Of a DNA stretch of 64,000 bases, positions 28,940 to 43,050 are shown piece after piece. This DNA comes from Rhodospirillales bacterium. GTDB taxonomy: Bacteria; Pseudomonadota; Alphaproteobacteria; Rhodospirillales; Defluviicoccaceae. The first letter of the stretch is position 1. The number at the start of each line of letters is the position of its first letter. The notes under the pieces are model-generated. The model saw nothing but the letters and a program-made list of their open reading frames with translations, was not told where the DNA came from and made no database searches. Where the stretch lies: assembly GCA_016712375.1 (NCBI GenBank), contig JADJRE010000008.1:129559-193558 (forward strand). The letters are read 5' to 3'. A program made the position numbers and the translations under genes.

Positions 28940-29541
28940 CCACCCGCATCATCGCCGGCAAACACCGGGGACGGCCGCTGAAGATCCCGCCCGGCGGTGC
29001 GGTACGACCCACCGCCGACCGGGTCCGGGAGGCGCTGTTCAACATTCTGACCCACGGCATCGAGTGGCCTGGCCTTGATGGCGTCAGCGTGCTCGACGTC
29101 TTCGCCGGAAGTGGTGCCTGCGGTCTGGAAGCGCTGTCGCGGGGTGCTGAACACGCCACCTTCGTCGATATCGACGGCGCGGTGCTGCTAACCATCCGCC
29201 GCAACGCCGCAGCCGTCGGCGAGGCGTGGTCGGTGACAATGCTGAAGTTGGACGCTATCCGGCTGCCGCCGCCGCCCGGAGCGGCGAAGACGCCCTGTGC
29301 GCTGGCCTTTCTCGATCCGCCGTATGAAAGCGGGCTAGCCAGCCCGGCGCTGCAGGGCTTGGCGACGCGCCACTGGCTGGGGCCCGGCGCGATCGCGGTG
29401 GTCGAGGTGGCGGCGCGCGAGCCGCTAGTTGTACCGCCGGGATACGTTTCGTTGGATGAGCGGACGTACGGCGCGGCGCGGCTGGTGTTCCTCCGGCTGG
29501 GAGAGACATCTACCAGCGCAACGTCATTCGCCCGCGGCTGA
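28936..29541 (+). CDS. rsmD: 16S rRNA (guanine966-N2)-methyltransferase
   Basis: Methylates G966 of 16S rRNA with SAM. Start MTTRIIAGKHRGR, then RPTADRVREALFNIL, the SAM-binding DVFAGSGACGLEALSRGA and the catalytic FLDPPY are all present. The ATG at 28936 overlaps the corrected rluB stop (ATGA), the usual pairing in alphaproteobacteria. The 3' end overlaps the convergent aspartic protease gene by 32 bases. Confidence 0.93.
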   Translation: MTTRIIAGKHRGRPLKIPPGGAVRPTADRVREALFNILTHGIEWPGLDGVSVLDVFAGSGACGLEALSRGAEHATFVDIDGAVLLTIRRNAAAVGEAWSVTMLKLDAIRLPPPPGAAKTPCALAFLDPPYESGLASPALQGLATRHWLGPGAIAVVEVAAREPLVVPPGYVSLDERTYGAARLVFLRLGETSTSATSFARG

Positions 29542-30010
29542 CCTCGTAGCCGCGCAGCCGGGCGAGAAAGCTTGCGCCGAGCAGCGACACGTCCATCGGC
29601 TGCCTGCTGACCGAGGCACGGACGTCACGCATCACGAGATCGCCGATAACAACCTCGTCCAACACGACCGGCGCGGCGCGGACGGTTCCGCCGGGGGTAC
29701 TGTATATTTCGGTGAAGTCGCGCTCGCCGACGCGCAGCCCCAGGCGCCCCGCGTCGTCGGCGCGCAACACCACGTGGCTGGCGCCGGTATCCACCAAAAA
29801 CCGCACCGGCCGGCCATTCACCCGCGCGCTCACCAGGTCGTGACCGCGGGCATCCGCCTTCAGGATCAGTTCGCCGGGCGCACTGGCGATCGGCTCTTCT
29901 CTAGGGACGCTCGGCAGCAAAGTGAACAGCTGCTGGACAGCTGCCCGGTCGCCCAGCGCCACCAGGCACAGGAGCCCGGCGCAGGTGGCATTCAGGAGGG
30001 TGTGCAGCAT
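29510..30010 (-). CDS. TIGR02281-type clan AA aspartic protease
   Basis: A 166-residue retropepsin-like protein with an N-terminal hydrophobic anchor (LLNATCAGLLCLVALG) and one catalytic motif, FLVDTGASHVVL, typical of homodimeric proteases. GDLVMRDVRASV and SLLGASFLARLRGYEV complete the family pattern. Members are common in alphaproteobacteria and their substrates are largely unknown. It probably acts at the periplasmic face. Confidence 0.85.
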   Translation of the reverse strand: MLHTLLNATCAGLLCLVALGDRAAVQQLFTLLPSVPREEPIASAPGELILKADARGHDLVSARVNGRPVRFLVDTGASHVVLRADDAGRLGLRVGERDFTEIYSTPGGTVRAAPVVLDEVVIGDLVMRDVRASVSRQPMDVSLLGASFLARLRGYEVSRGRMTLRW

Positions 30011-30095
30011 CCAGTGGCTCGCCGCTTATCGATCAAAGGCTGCACCAAGTGAGCTCCTGATCGTCCACTGGAACATATAGGAATCGCGGGAACGC

Positions 30096-31900
<1,805 letters not shown>

Positions 31901-31904
<4 letters not shown>

Positions 31905-33548
31905 TCGCCCCGCCGCAGCTCCTTGTAGGCATTGATCAGGCCGTTGGTCGACGCGTCATGCCCGGACACTGCGTCGTCGCCGCCCAGTTCCGGCAGAATA
32001 ACCTTCGCCAGCTGCTTGCCCAGTTCGACACCCCACTGGTCGAACGAGTTGATCCCCCAGATCACCCCTTGGGTGAAGATCTTGTGTTCGTAGAGCGCGA
32101 TCAGCATGCCGAGCGTGTAGGGATCGATGCGCCGGACGAGGATCGAGTTGGTTGGCCGGTTACCATCGAACACCTTGTGCGGCGCCAGCACGTCAATGGC
32201 AGCGGCGTTGAATCCCTGCGCCTTGAGCTCGGCGCGGACCTCCACGTCCGTCTTGCCGCGCATCAGCGCTTCCGTCTGCGCGAAGAAGTTGGACAGCAGG
32301 ATCTGGTGATGCTCGCCAATGCGGTTGTGCGACTGCGCGGGCGCGATGAAGTCGCACGGCACCAGGCGGGTGCTCTGATGCACCAGTTGGTAGAACGAGT
32401 GCTGGCCGTTGGTGCCCGGTTCACCGAACAGGATCGGCCCGGTCTTGTAGTCGACGCGACCGCCGTCCTTACGGACATACTTGCCGTTGCTCTCCATGTC
32501 CGCCTGTTGCAGGAAGGCGGGCAGGCGATGCAGGTACTGGTCGTATGGCAGCACCGCATAGGTCTCGGCGCCGAGGAAGTCAGTATTCCAAATGCCGATC
32601 AGTGCCAGCAGGACCGGCATATTGACCGCGGGCGGGGCGGTGCGGAAGTGCTCGTCCATCGCCCGGCCGCCGGCAAGCAAGGCGTCGAAGCGATCCATGC
32701 CGACGGCAATGGCGATGGACATGCCGATCGCCGACCACAGCGAGAAGCGGCCGCCGACCCAGTCCCAGAAGGCGAACATGTTGGCCGGATCGATGCCGAA
32801 GGCTCGCACCTCCTTCTCGTTGGTGGAAAGCGCCACGAAGTGTTTTGGCCACTGCCGCCTCGCCCAACGTACCGACCAGCCAGGCGCGCGCCGACAGCGC
32901 ATTGCTGATCGTCTCCTGGGTGGTAAAGGTCTTGGACGCGACGATGAACAGCGTCGTTTCCGGCGTCAGGTGTTTCAGTGTCTCGGCGATGTGGGTTCCA
33001 TCAACGTTGGAGACGAAGTGCACCTGCAGGCCCGGCTGATGGTATGGCTTCAGCGCCTCCGAAACCATGACCGGCCCGAGGTCAGAGCCGCCGATGCCGA
33101 TGTTAACGACGTCGGTGATGGCAAGACCCCCGTGGCCGCGCCAGGCGCCGCTGCGCACGGCATCAGAGAACGCCCGCATCTGCTCGCGTACCCGCACCAC
33201 CTCTGGCATGACGTCGATGCCATCGACCATGATCGGCCGATCGAGCGTGTTGCGCAGCGCGACGTGCAGCACCGCGCGGCCCTCGGTAGCGTTGATCTTC
33301 TCGCCTTCGAACATCTTCTGCCGCCAGCCGTCGAGATCACCTTCCTTCGCCAGCGCCACCAGCAGGCGCAGCGTTTCGTCGGTCAGGCGATTCTTTGAAT
33401 AATCGAGCAGCATGTCGCCCAGGCGCAGCGAAAGACGGGCGAAACGCTGCGGATCCGCCGCGAACAACCCGCGCATATGAACATCGCGTTGTGCCCGGCT
33501 GTGCTCTTCCAGCGCCTTCCAGGCTTGCGAACTGCTGATCGACGGCAT
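31901..33548 (-). CDS. pgi: Glucose-6-phosphate isomerase (frameshifted)
   Basis: Interconverts glucose-6-phosphate and fructose-6-phosphate. The N-terminal part, starting at ATG 33548 (MPSISSSQAWKAL), has VVNIGIGGSDLGP and FIVASKTFTTQET; the C-terminal part has FDQWGVELGKQLA. The two parts are in different frames, joined at the T4 run (32844-32847 on the + strand; AAAA in the gene). Removing one A joins GEAAVAK to HFVALSTNEKEV, the expected sequence. Co-transcribed with mutL by the ATGA overlap. It links glycogen-derived glucose phosphate to glycolysis. Confidence 0.93.
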
Positions 33549-33702
33549 GTTTATCCCCTGTCCCGGTGATTTTCGTGAAGCGGCGGTCGCCGCTGACGGG
33601 GACATTAACAAAGCTACCGCGCGACGGCCACCATGCGGGTCGCACCTCCGTGGCGGATCGGGCATTCTTGCGTGTCTTTCGTAGGGTGAGGGGGGACAGC
33701 AG

Positions 33703-34128
33703 ATGGACTGGCTCGCGGGACTAAACCTGCTGGGCTTTCTGCTGTGCGGCATGGCGCTGGGCGCAATGGTGTTTTTTGCTGGCGTCGTCGCGCCGCTGGT
33801 ATTCCGCCATCTTCCCAGCGACATCGCTGGAGATTTCATCCGCGCTCTGTTTCCGCGCTACTACGTGGTGCTGATGATGGCGACGGGTATCGCGGCGCTT
33901 GCCCTGTGGGGGCGCCAGGAAGCTGGGGTGCTCACGGCGGTCTGCATGCTGTTCGCGTTTGCGCGGTGGGGCCTGATGCCGCGGATCAACGAGGCGCGCG
34001 ACCTCGAACTGCTGGGCGACGCGCAAGAAGGGAAGATCTTCCGCCGCCTGCACCGGCTGAGTGTGATCGCCAACGCTGCCCAGATGGTGGCGCTGCTGGC
34101 GGTCTTCGTCCGTCTCGCTAGCGATTGA
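33703..34128 (+). CDS. DUF4149/TMEM205-like membrane protein
   Basis: A 141-residue protein with four predicted transmembrane helices (LNLLGFLLCGMALGAMVFFAG and YYVVLMMATGIAALALW among them), a conserved RWGLMPRINEARD loop and FRRLHRLSVIANAAQM before the last helix. This matches the DUF4149 family; the function is unknown. It is divergent from pgi, with about 155 bases between them that should hold both promoters. Confidence 0.75.
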   Translation: MDWLAGLNLLGFLLCGMALGAMVFFAGVVAPLVFRHLPSDIAGDFIRALFPRYYVVLMMATGIAALALWGRQEAGVLTAVCMLFAFARWGLMPRINEARDLELLGDAQEGKIFRRLHRLSVIANAAQMVALLAVFVRLASD

Positions 34129-34253
34129 ACGGAGGCAGTGCCGGAAATCCACCGAGCCGGGACCGACGTACAGAAGGCGGCGTGGCGTTTGCGGTGGCTG
34201 TCCGCGCCAGAGAATGCGCCATCGCCCATTGACGGTCTCAGGAAAGGCTACCC

Positions 34254-34886
34254 GTGAACGCTCCAACGCCCTGTCTCGTTGCCAGCTGCAAAACGATGAC
34301 CAGCTTGCGCCGCCCCAGTCGAGCGGAAGCGGAGGAGGCGGTGCGGACGCTCCTGCTGTGGGCAGGGGACGATCCTGACCGTGAAGGACTGCTGGCAACG
34401 CCAAGCCGGGTAGCCCGCGCCTACGAGGAACACTTCGCAGGTTACAATGAGGATCCGGCAATGCTGTTGCGGCGCACCTTTTCGGAAACAGAGGGATACG
34501 ACGAGATCGTCTTGCTGCGCGACATTCCGTTCGAAAGCCACTGCGAGCATCATTTGGCGCCGATCATCGGACGAGCCCACGTCGGCTACCTGCCACGGCA
34601 CCGCGTGGTCGGCATCTCGAAGCTGGCACGGGTCGTCGAAGCATTCGCCAAGCGCCTGCAGATCCAGGAGAAGATGACCGCACAGATCGCCAATACGATC
34701 GACGCCGAGTTGCAGCCACTCGGCGTAGGGGTGGTTATCGAGGCGACGCACCAGTGCATGTCCACACGTGGCGTGCACAAGCCGGGGGTGACGATGGCGA
34801 CCAGCCGAATGCTCGGCACCTTCCGGGACGACGCTTCAACCCGCCGCGAATTTCTCGCGATGCTGGGGGATCGCTCCCGCGGCTGA
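34254..34886 (+). CDS. folE: GTP cyclohydrolase I
   Basis: Opens GTP to dihydroneopterin triphosphate, the first step of folate synthesis. The core has all signatures: LLATPSRVARAYEE, FESHCEHHLAPIIGRAHVGY with the zinc Cys and His residues, VGISKLARVVEAFAKRLQIQE and HQCMSTRGVHKPG with the second Cys. The GTG at 34254 is preceded by AGGAAAGG about eight bases upstream; an ATG at 34296 is possible. The length of 210 residues is normal. Confidence 0.95.
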   Translation: MNAPTPCLVASCKTMTSLRRPSRAEAEEAVRTLLLWAGDDPDREGLLATPSRVARAYEEHFAGYNEDPAMLLRRTFSETEGYDEIVLLRDIPFESHCEHHLAPIIGRAHVGYLPRHRVVGISKLARVVEAFAKRLQIQEKMTAQIANTIDAELQPLGVGVVIEATHQCMSTRGVHKPGVTMATSRMLGTFRDDASTRREFLAMLGDRSRG

Positions 34887-34930
34887 CAGCGCAAGCGGCG
34901 GAGACAACGGGCGTTCATGCAGGTGAGCTG

Positions 34931-35284
34931 GTGCAGGTCGATTATCTATGGAACGCCGACCTCCCGCCGCCGCCGCCGGCCGGGCGTGCATTGGTGCCCG
35001 AACACTGGGGCAACGCCGCCGTGGCGAGCGACCAGGCCAAGCAGGCAATCATGCGCACGCTCCGCCGCTGGGGTGAAGATTGGCGGCCTCGTGTCGCCGC
35101 CGTGCGGCCGATCTCGGGCGGCCAAAACGGCATGCTTGCTGTTCGCACCATCACTTCTCTGTCAGGGTCAGCAGGACGCCGGTCTCGCCCCGTTGCAGGC
35201 GGCTCAAATGCAGGCGGGCAAGTCGGTCGTCGGGGCTCGCCTCAACGATCGCCGCGAACGCCGCTTCCGCCGCCGGATCACTGA
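34931..35284 (+). CDS. Possible small hypothetical protein
   Basis: The gap of 264 bases between folE and the cyclase gene contains a frame, open from a GTG at 34931, that looks protein-like as far as about 35150 (VDYLWNADLPPPPP, GNAAVASDQAKQAIMRTLRRW, AVRPISGGQNG). Beyond that it runs antisense through the end of the cyclase gene and is unlikely to be real. I recognise no family. It could be a short gene with a damaged end or non-coding sequence. Confidence 0.25.
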   Translation: MQVDYLWNADLPPPPPAGRALVPEHWGNAAVASDQAKQAIMRTLRRWGEDWRPRVAAVRPISGGQNGMLAVRTITSLSGSAGRRSRPVAGGSNAGGQVGRRGSPQRSPRTPLPPPDH

Positions 35285-37370
35285 CCTCCATCAGGCGGAA
35301 CGCCTCCAGCCACGCGCGCAGTGCGGGCGTGTCCGCCTCGTCCTCCGGCAGGGGCTCAAAAACCCTGATCGGCTCGGTCTTGCCCTTCAGCAGCAACGTG
35401 CCGGCAGGCCGGCCGACAAAGCCGGGGCAGCGAGTGACGACCGCTTCGCTGACGCAGATGCGCGTGCCCAGAAGTTTGTTAGCGCCCTCCAACCGGGCGG
35501 CGGTGTTGACCGCGTCGCCGTGTGCCGTGTAATCGAAGCGCAGCGCGCCGCCGAAGTTGCCGACGATTGCCAAGCCGGCGTTGATGCCGATTCGGGTGCC
35601 GCCAAAGACGAGGTCTTCACGCTGTTTATCCAGGACGAATTGCTGGGCGAAGCGGTCGAGCTCGCGGGCACAGGCGACAGCGCGTTCGGCGTGCCGCGGA
35701 TCGGCGATCGGTGCTCCGAACATCACGTGCACAGCGTCGCCAATGATCTTGTCGACGGTCCCGTCGAAGTCGAAGGCGATGCGGATCATTCCATCGAGGT
35801 AAGCGTTCAGCGCCGGAACCACCACCGAGGGCGGGTTGCGCTCCACCAGCCCGGTGAAGCCCTCCAGGTCGGTGAACAGGAACGACAGCTCGCGCCGCTC
35901 GCCGCCGAGTTGCAGCTGGCCAGGATTGTCGACCAACTGGCCGACGAGCTTCGGCGAGATGTAACTGGCGAAGGCCTTGCGAACCCAGCGCTGCTTTCGT
36001 TCCGTCTGCAAGTGGCGGAGCAAGGAGAACACGAAGTAGACGGCGATCACCGCGGTGGCGGCGAGTAACGGGTCGAGAAGCAGCCCTGGGTGGAGAACGC
36101 CACCCAGGGAGACGGTAAAGGCGGCAAGCACCCCCAAGCCGGCGAGCAGAGCGGTTGCCGTGGGGCCAAGGCTCCCGCCGATCGTCAGGACCAGCCCACC
36201 GAGAAAGAGCAGCAGGCCGATTTCGGCGCCCTTCGCCCACGCTGGCCGGCGCAGGTAATCCTCGTGAATCACCTGCTCCAGGGTTTGCGCATGAAACTCG
36301 ACGCCCGGCACGTCTTGCCCAAGCGGCGTCTGGTGGACGTCCTGCAGGCCGCGCGCCGTCGAGCCGATGAGCACCACCGCGTCCTTCACGGCATCTTGTG
36401 GGAGCGCTCCGGCCAGCATCTTCCATGCTGGGAGATAACGCTCCGCAAGCGGCGGCGACGCATAAAACCAGAGTTGGCCAGCTGGGTCGGTAGGGATACG
36501 GAAGGCGCCGATGCGCACCTCCTCGACCGACCGGTCGTTCGGCGACAGACGGACTTCATAGGTGTCGGCGCCTTGAGCAACCCGCAAGGCCTCGGCGGCC
36601 AGCGAAGGGTACACCCGGTCCCCGACTTGCAGCAGGAGCGGAAGTTGGCGAAGGACGCCACCAGCCGCGAGGCTGATGCTGAGCGCACCGTTGCCGGCCG
36701 CCTCGTGTTCCAGCATCGGTAGCGTGCCAACGGCGCCCGGGGCGTTGGGCAGGAACGCCGGCGCGTCCGCGCCCACCCAAGCGAATGCTGCCTTCTGGGC
36801 AGGCGCACCGCTGGTGCCAACTTCAACCAGCGCGAAGCCGGTAACCACGCGGCCGCCGGCGATCGCAGCCGCCAGCAATGCGTCGTGATCAAGCACAGCG
36901 TCTGCTTCCGCCGCCGCCTGCAGTTTGGGTTCGGGATACTGCGACAGCAGCAGGCGGGTGGGTGAGGTGCGATCGGGTTCCGCCAGCAGGACGTCCACCA
37001 CCACCGAGGTCGCTCCGCCATCGTTCAGAGCTTTCACCAGCTCGGCCAGCCGCGACCGCGGCCACGGCCATTGGCCGATACGCGCGAGGCTCTCCTCGTC
37101 GATATCGATGATACGTACCGGCGCAGCCAGAGCCTGACGCGGGCGCAAGCGCTGATAAGTATCAAACAGGCTGTCGCGTACGCTTTGCACGAGGCGCGGC
37201 TCATGCGCCGAGACAAAGGCCATCGCCAGCAAGGCGATCAATGACGCGAACAGCGGAGTCCGATGCGCCAGCCGAGCCAGGATACCTTGAGATGGACGAG
37301 GCCACGTCGCGTGCCAGCGATCGCTATCGACGACCAACGACGTCTTCTCCTGCCGCCGTGGCGCGAACAC
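35151..37370 (-). CDS. CHASE2-domain adenylate cyclase
   Basis: A 739-residue membrane receptor that makes cAMP. One N-terminal helix (ASLIALLAMAFVSA) is followed by a large extracytoplasmic CHASE2 sensor (about 60-370; IIDIDEESLARIGQWPWPRS and VLIGSTARGLQDVHQTPLG are typical), three more helices (about 385-460) and a class III cyclase domain. The metal aspartates are in FTDLEGFTG and IIGDAVHVMFG, and TVDKIIGD together with FDYTAHGDAVN match ATP-specific residues. NTAARLEGANK follows. The ligand is unknown. Confidence 0.9.
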   Translation of the reverse strand: MFAPRRQEKTSLVVDSDRWHATWPRPSQGILARLAHRTPLFASLIALLAMAFVSAHEPRLVQSVRDSLFDTYQRLRPRQALAAPVRIIDIDEESLARIGQWPWPRSRLAELVKALNDGGATSVVVDVLLAEPDRTSPTRLLLSQYPEPKLQAAAEADAVLDHDALLAAAIAGGRVVTGFALVEVGTSGAPAQKAAFAWVGADAPAFLPNAPGAVGTLPMLEHEAAGNGALSISLAAGGVLRQLPLLLQVGDRVYPSLAAEALRVAQGADTYEVRLSPNDRSVEEVRIGAFRIPTDPAGQLWFYASPPLAERYLPAWKMLAGALPQDAVKDAVVLIGSTARGLQDVHQTPLGQDVPGVEFHAQTLEQVIHEDYLRRPAWAKGAEIGLLLFLGGLVLTIGGSLGPTATALLAGLGVLAAFTVSLGGVLHPGLLLDPLLAATAVIAVYFVFSLLRHLQTERKQRWVRKAFASYISPKLVGQLVDNPGQLQLGGERRELSFLFTDLEGFTGLVERNPPSVVVPALNAYLDGMIRIAFDFDGTVDKIIGDAVHVMFGAPIADPRHAERAVACARELDRFAQQFVLDKQREDLVFGGTRIGINAGLAIVGNFGGALRFDYTAHGDAVNTAARLEGANKLLGTRICVSEAVVTRCPGFVGRPAGTLLLKGKTEPIRVFEPLPEDEADTPALRAWLEAFRLMEVSDPAAEAAFAAIVEASPDDRLARLHLSRLQRGETGVLLTLTEK

Positions 37371-37433
37371 CTAGGAGTCGGGGCAAGGCGCCGCTTGGAC
37401 GTATAGCCGACAGCGGGTCGATCGGGACGCCGC

Positions 37434-38244
37434 TTAAGGCTGCTGCGCCAGCACCTTGCCCACCTTCGTATTGTCGTTGTAGATCAAGAAGGCGGCGACG
37501 TCGCGCTTCTCCGCCGCGGCGACCATCCCGACGTTGGGAGCAACGAATCGCGCTTGAATATCCTCGACCGTCGCTGGGCCGATCTTGCCATTGAACGCCC
37601 ACTTCAACAGGGCGGCGTCGTAGGTCCCGGCCGGTACCGTCACCTGATAGGCCCCGACGTAGGTCAGCGTGACGTCTAGCGATCCCTGGTGCTCGAGGTC
37701 GCTGGGATCGCTGAGATCATAGACGTTGACCTTCAAAGTTACGGACTTGCTGTCGCCGGCGTTCATCCCCGCGATTAGAAGCGGCTCCGGCGGGCTGTAT
37801 TGCGTCGATACACCCTGATCCCCGTCCTGCTCGGAAACAACGTTCAGGCTCTGGCCGGGCTGCAATTGCAAGTAGACCGAGCGGTCGCCGATCGTGTAGC
37901 GCCACTTTGTGCCGGTCGTATCGCCAGCTAGCGGAGCGATAACATGCTGCTCGGTGGTCCCGGCGTTGGGGCCGCTGACGATCTGGTACTGCCGGGTTCC
38001 GGCGGCGAGCGAGGCGAGAGCCGGATCGATGGTAAACGCCGGTACGGGCTGCCCGACCACCCCCCGGCAGGTACTGCTGCGCGGCGGCCTGCATTTGAGC
38101 CGGCAGTGGGACGACTGCGCCAGCCTGCGCCTGAACGGTCGCTGGCTTGCAGGCGATAGCCACGGTCAGTAGCGCCGCCGTCACCGATGAGGAAAGAATG
38201 GAGATCGCTGAAATTTGCACGTTAAAGCTCCGATGTAATCGCAA
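37434..38244 (-). CDS. Exported protein of unknown function (frameshifted)
   Basis: A Sec-type signal peptide (SILSSSVTAALLTVAIAC, likely cleaved after VQAQA) lies in one frame, and the mature domain (VGQPVPAFTIDP onward, to KVGKVLAQQP) in another. They join if one base is removed from the C6 run near 38053-38060 on the + strand. The mature part of about 220 residues is beta-rich (VYDLSDPSDLEHQGSLDVTL, YQVTVPAGTYDAALLKW), similar in style to periplasmic beta-sandwich proteins, but I do not recognise the family. It lies upstream of no obvious partner. Confidence 0.6.
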
Positions 38245-38384
38245 ACGATATCTTTAGTAGCCGGCCACGTTCTTTTCACAAGCGCCGTAAATTCGCAAGA
38301 TGCTATCGGATACGTTCGTGAGGTGAGTTTAATCGGAACGCTGCCCGAGAATGCCACTGCGCACTTGTGCAGCCGGCTGGATGA

Positions 38385-41042
<2,658 letters not shown>

Positions 41043-41154
41043 GATCACTGGATGTGGGTTGCCGCGCGGCGAAGTTTTACCCCCCGCCGCTCCGGGCCGC
41101 TTTTACGGCGCGCCGTCGGCCGTGTCCAGAAAACATGGGAATCGAAAGGATGGG

Positions 41155-42128
41155 TCGGACTGCCGCAGCGAGAGTGTTTGCTGGCGGCAGTCCGGGCTAG
41201 GGGAGGGGGTCAGGCGGCGCGGACGGTGGCGAGGAAGCGGCCGACTTCGCCGCGCAGCGTCTCCGAGTGGCGCGCCAGGTCCTGCGAGGCGTTCAGCACC
41301 TGGACGCTGGCGGCGCCGGCTTCGGCGGCGGCGCTGCTGACGCCGCCGATGTTGCCGGAGACTTCCGACGTGCCGGCCGAGGCCTGCTGGACATTGCGGG
41401 CAATCTCCTGCGTCGCCGCGCCCTGCTCTTCGACCGCCGCGGCGATGCCGGCGGCAATCTCGTTCATGCCGCGGATCGTCTTGCCGATGCCGGCGATGGC
41501 GCTGACGGATTCGCCGGTGGCGCTCTGGATCGATTTGATCTGATCGGCGATGTCCTGCGTCGCCCGCGCCGTCTGGGTGGCGAGCGACTTGACCTCGGAG
41601 GCGACAACGGCGAAGCCCTTGCCGGCCTCGCCGGCGCGCCGCCTCGATCGTCGCGTTCAGCGCCAGCAGGTTGGTCTGCGCCGCGATGTCGGAGATCAGC
41701 TTGACGACGTCGCCGATCTTCTCGGCACTGTCGGCCAGCGCCTGCACCTGGACGTTGGTCTTGTCCGCCTCGCCGACGGCGCGATCGGCGATCTGCGACG
41801 GCGCCACCTGCCGGCCGATCTCCTGCACCGACGACGCCAGCTGCTCCGCCGCCGAGGCAACCGTCTGCACGTTTACCGACGCCTGCTCGGAGGCCGCGGC
41901 CACCACCGTCGCCTGCCGCGACGTCTCCTCCGCCGTCGCCGACATCGACTGCGACGAAGCCTGCAACTCGGTCGCCGCCGATGAAACCGTCTCGATGATG
42001 CCGCCCACAGCGCTCGCGAAGTCGTCCGCCAGCTTGTGCAGCGTCGCCCGCTTCTCGATCTCCGCCTGCTTCTTCGCCGCCTCCTGCTCCTCCTCCATGC
42101 GCCGCTTCTCAAGCGCGTTCCGCTTGAA
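41155..42128. repeat. Long direct repeat, copy 1 (chemoreceptor signalling half)
   Basis: This 974-base stretch, covering the signalling domain of the first chemoreceptor gene and its downstream hairpin, is almost identical to 43051-44033. Most differences seen are one- to three-base indels, such as GCGC versus GCGCGC at 41637, plus a few substitutions. Identity stops abruptly on both sides: upstream at the HAMP region and downstream just past the hairpin. Confidence 0.85.
41157..41193 (-). terminator. Hairpin after chemoreceptor gene 1
   Basis: GGACTGCCGC (41157-41166) pairs perfectly with GCGGCAGTCC (41184-41193), a ten-base stem with a 17-base loop, 16 bases beyond the stop of the receptor gene. 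No T tract follows, so termination strength is uncertain. It separates the receptor from alaS. Confidence 0.55.
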
Positions 42129-42890
42129 AACCTGCACCGCGCGGGCAATCGCGCCGACCTCGTCGCCGCGACTCAACGCCGGAACGTCGATGGTGGTGTT
42201 TCCGCCGGCAAGGGCCTGCACGCAAGCGGTCAGCGAGCTCAGGGGGCGAACCACGGCACGGCTGATCAACAGCGCGACAACGCCGAGGACGACGATCATC
42301 ACCGCGCAGGCGATGGCGATCTGCAGAATCTCCTTACGAACGACCGCGTTGACGTCGTTGACGAACACGCCGCTGCCGATCACCCAGCCCCACTCCGGGA
42401 CGCCCTTTACGTAGCTCATCTTAGGCTGCGCAGTCGCATCCGCGGGCCAGTAGTACTGGTAAGGGCCTTCGCCGTTTTTCTTCACGATGTCGATCATGTC
42501 AGAATAGATGTAAGCACCAGCGGCATCTTTGGTTTGAATCATGTTGCTGTTAACGATATTTCTTTTTGGGTGGGCAAGCACCACGCCAGACAAATCGTTC
42601 ACCCAAAAGTATTCGTCGTTGTCGTAGTGCATAGACGACAGACGCTCTAGCGCTTCTCGCTGCGCATCCGCCGTTGCCATTTTTCCTGCCTTTACGAACT
42701 GTGCATAAGCCATGACCATGCTGTGCGCGCTTTCGACCAGACGACGGGTCTGCTCGCCGCGTTGCTCAAACATGGAGTTGGCGATGTGGTAGGCGGCGAA
42801 TGCCAGCAGGAAGCAGCAGCCAACGGTCATCAAGCCGACGAGAAGATAAATACGGTGAGAAATCCTCAGACGCGAAGCGAAGTGCCTCAT
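41210..42890 (-). CDS. Methyl-accepting chemotaxis protein with Cache sensor (frameshifted)
   Basis: A membrane chemoreceptor that controls CheA. It has a transmembrane helix near residues 13-33 (YLLVGLMTVGCCFLLAFAAYH), a periplasmic single-Cache domain (DEYFWVNDLSGVVLAHP, KMSYVKGVPEWGWVIGSGVFV), a second helix (AIACAVMIVVLGVVALLIS), HAMP, and the signalling tip [22 protein letters not shown]. Near 41637-41642 two bases of a GC repeat are missing compared with the second receptor; restoring them lets the protein finish at 41210 with LRGEVGRFLATVRAA. The ATG at 42890 has AAGGA upstream. Confidence 0.9.
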
Positions 42891-43050
42891 CAAGTTATCC
42901 TTTCTGCCAGAAGGCTTGCCACAATTGCAATGAGCCGAGGCGGTCAAGCGAGAAGCTGGGCTCCTTCGGGCGAGCGGTAGCCATTGATGGGGAGACGGTA
43001 ACAGGAGGATCCTAGCGCCGGGTTAAGCGCTGCCGGTGCGGGCACCGGTA

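Noticed and set aside
28081..29541. A single 486-residue pseudouridine synthase-methyltransferase protein
   Set aside because: The junction loses the conserved RluB tail; one base removed restores two normal overlapping genes.
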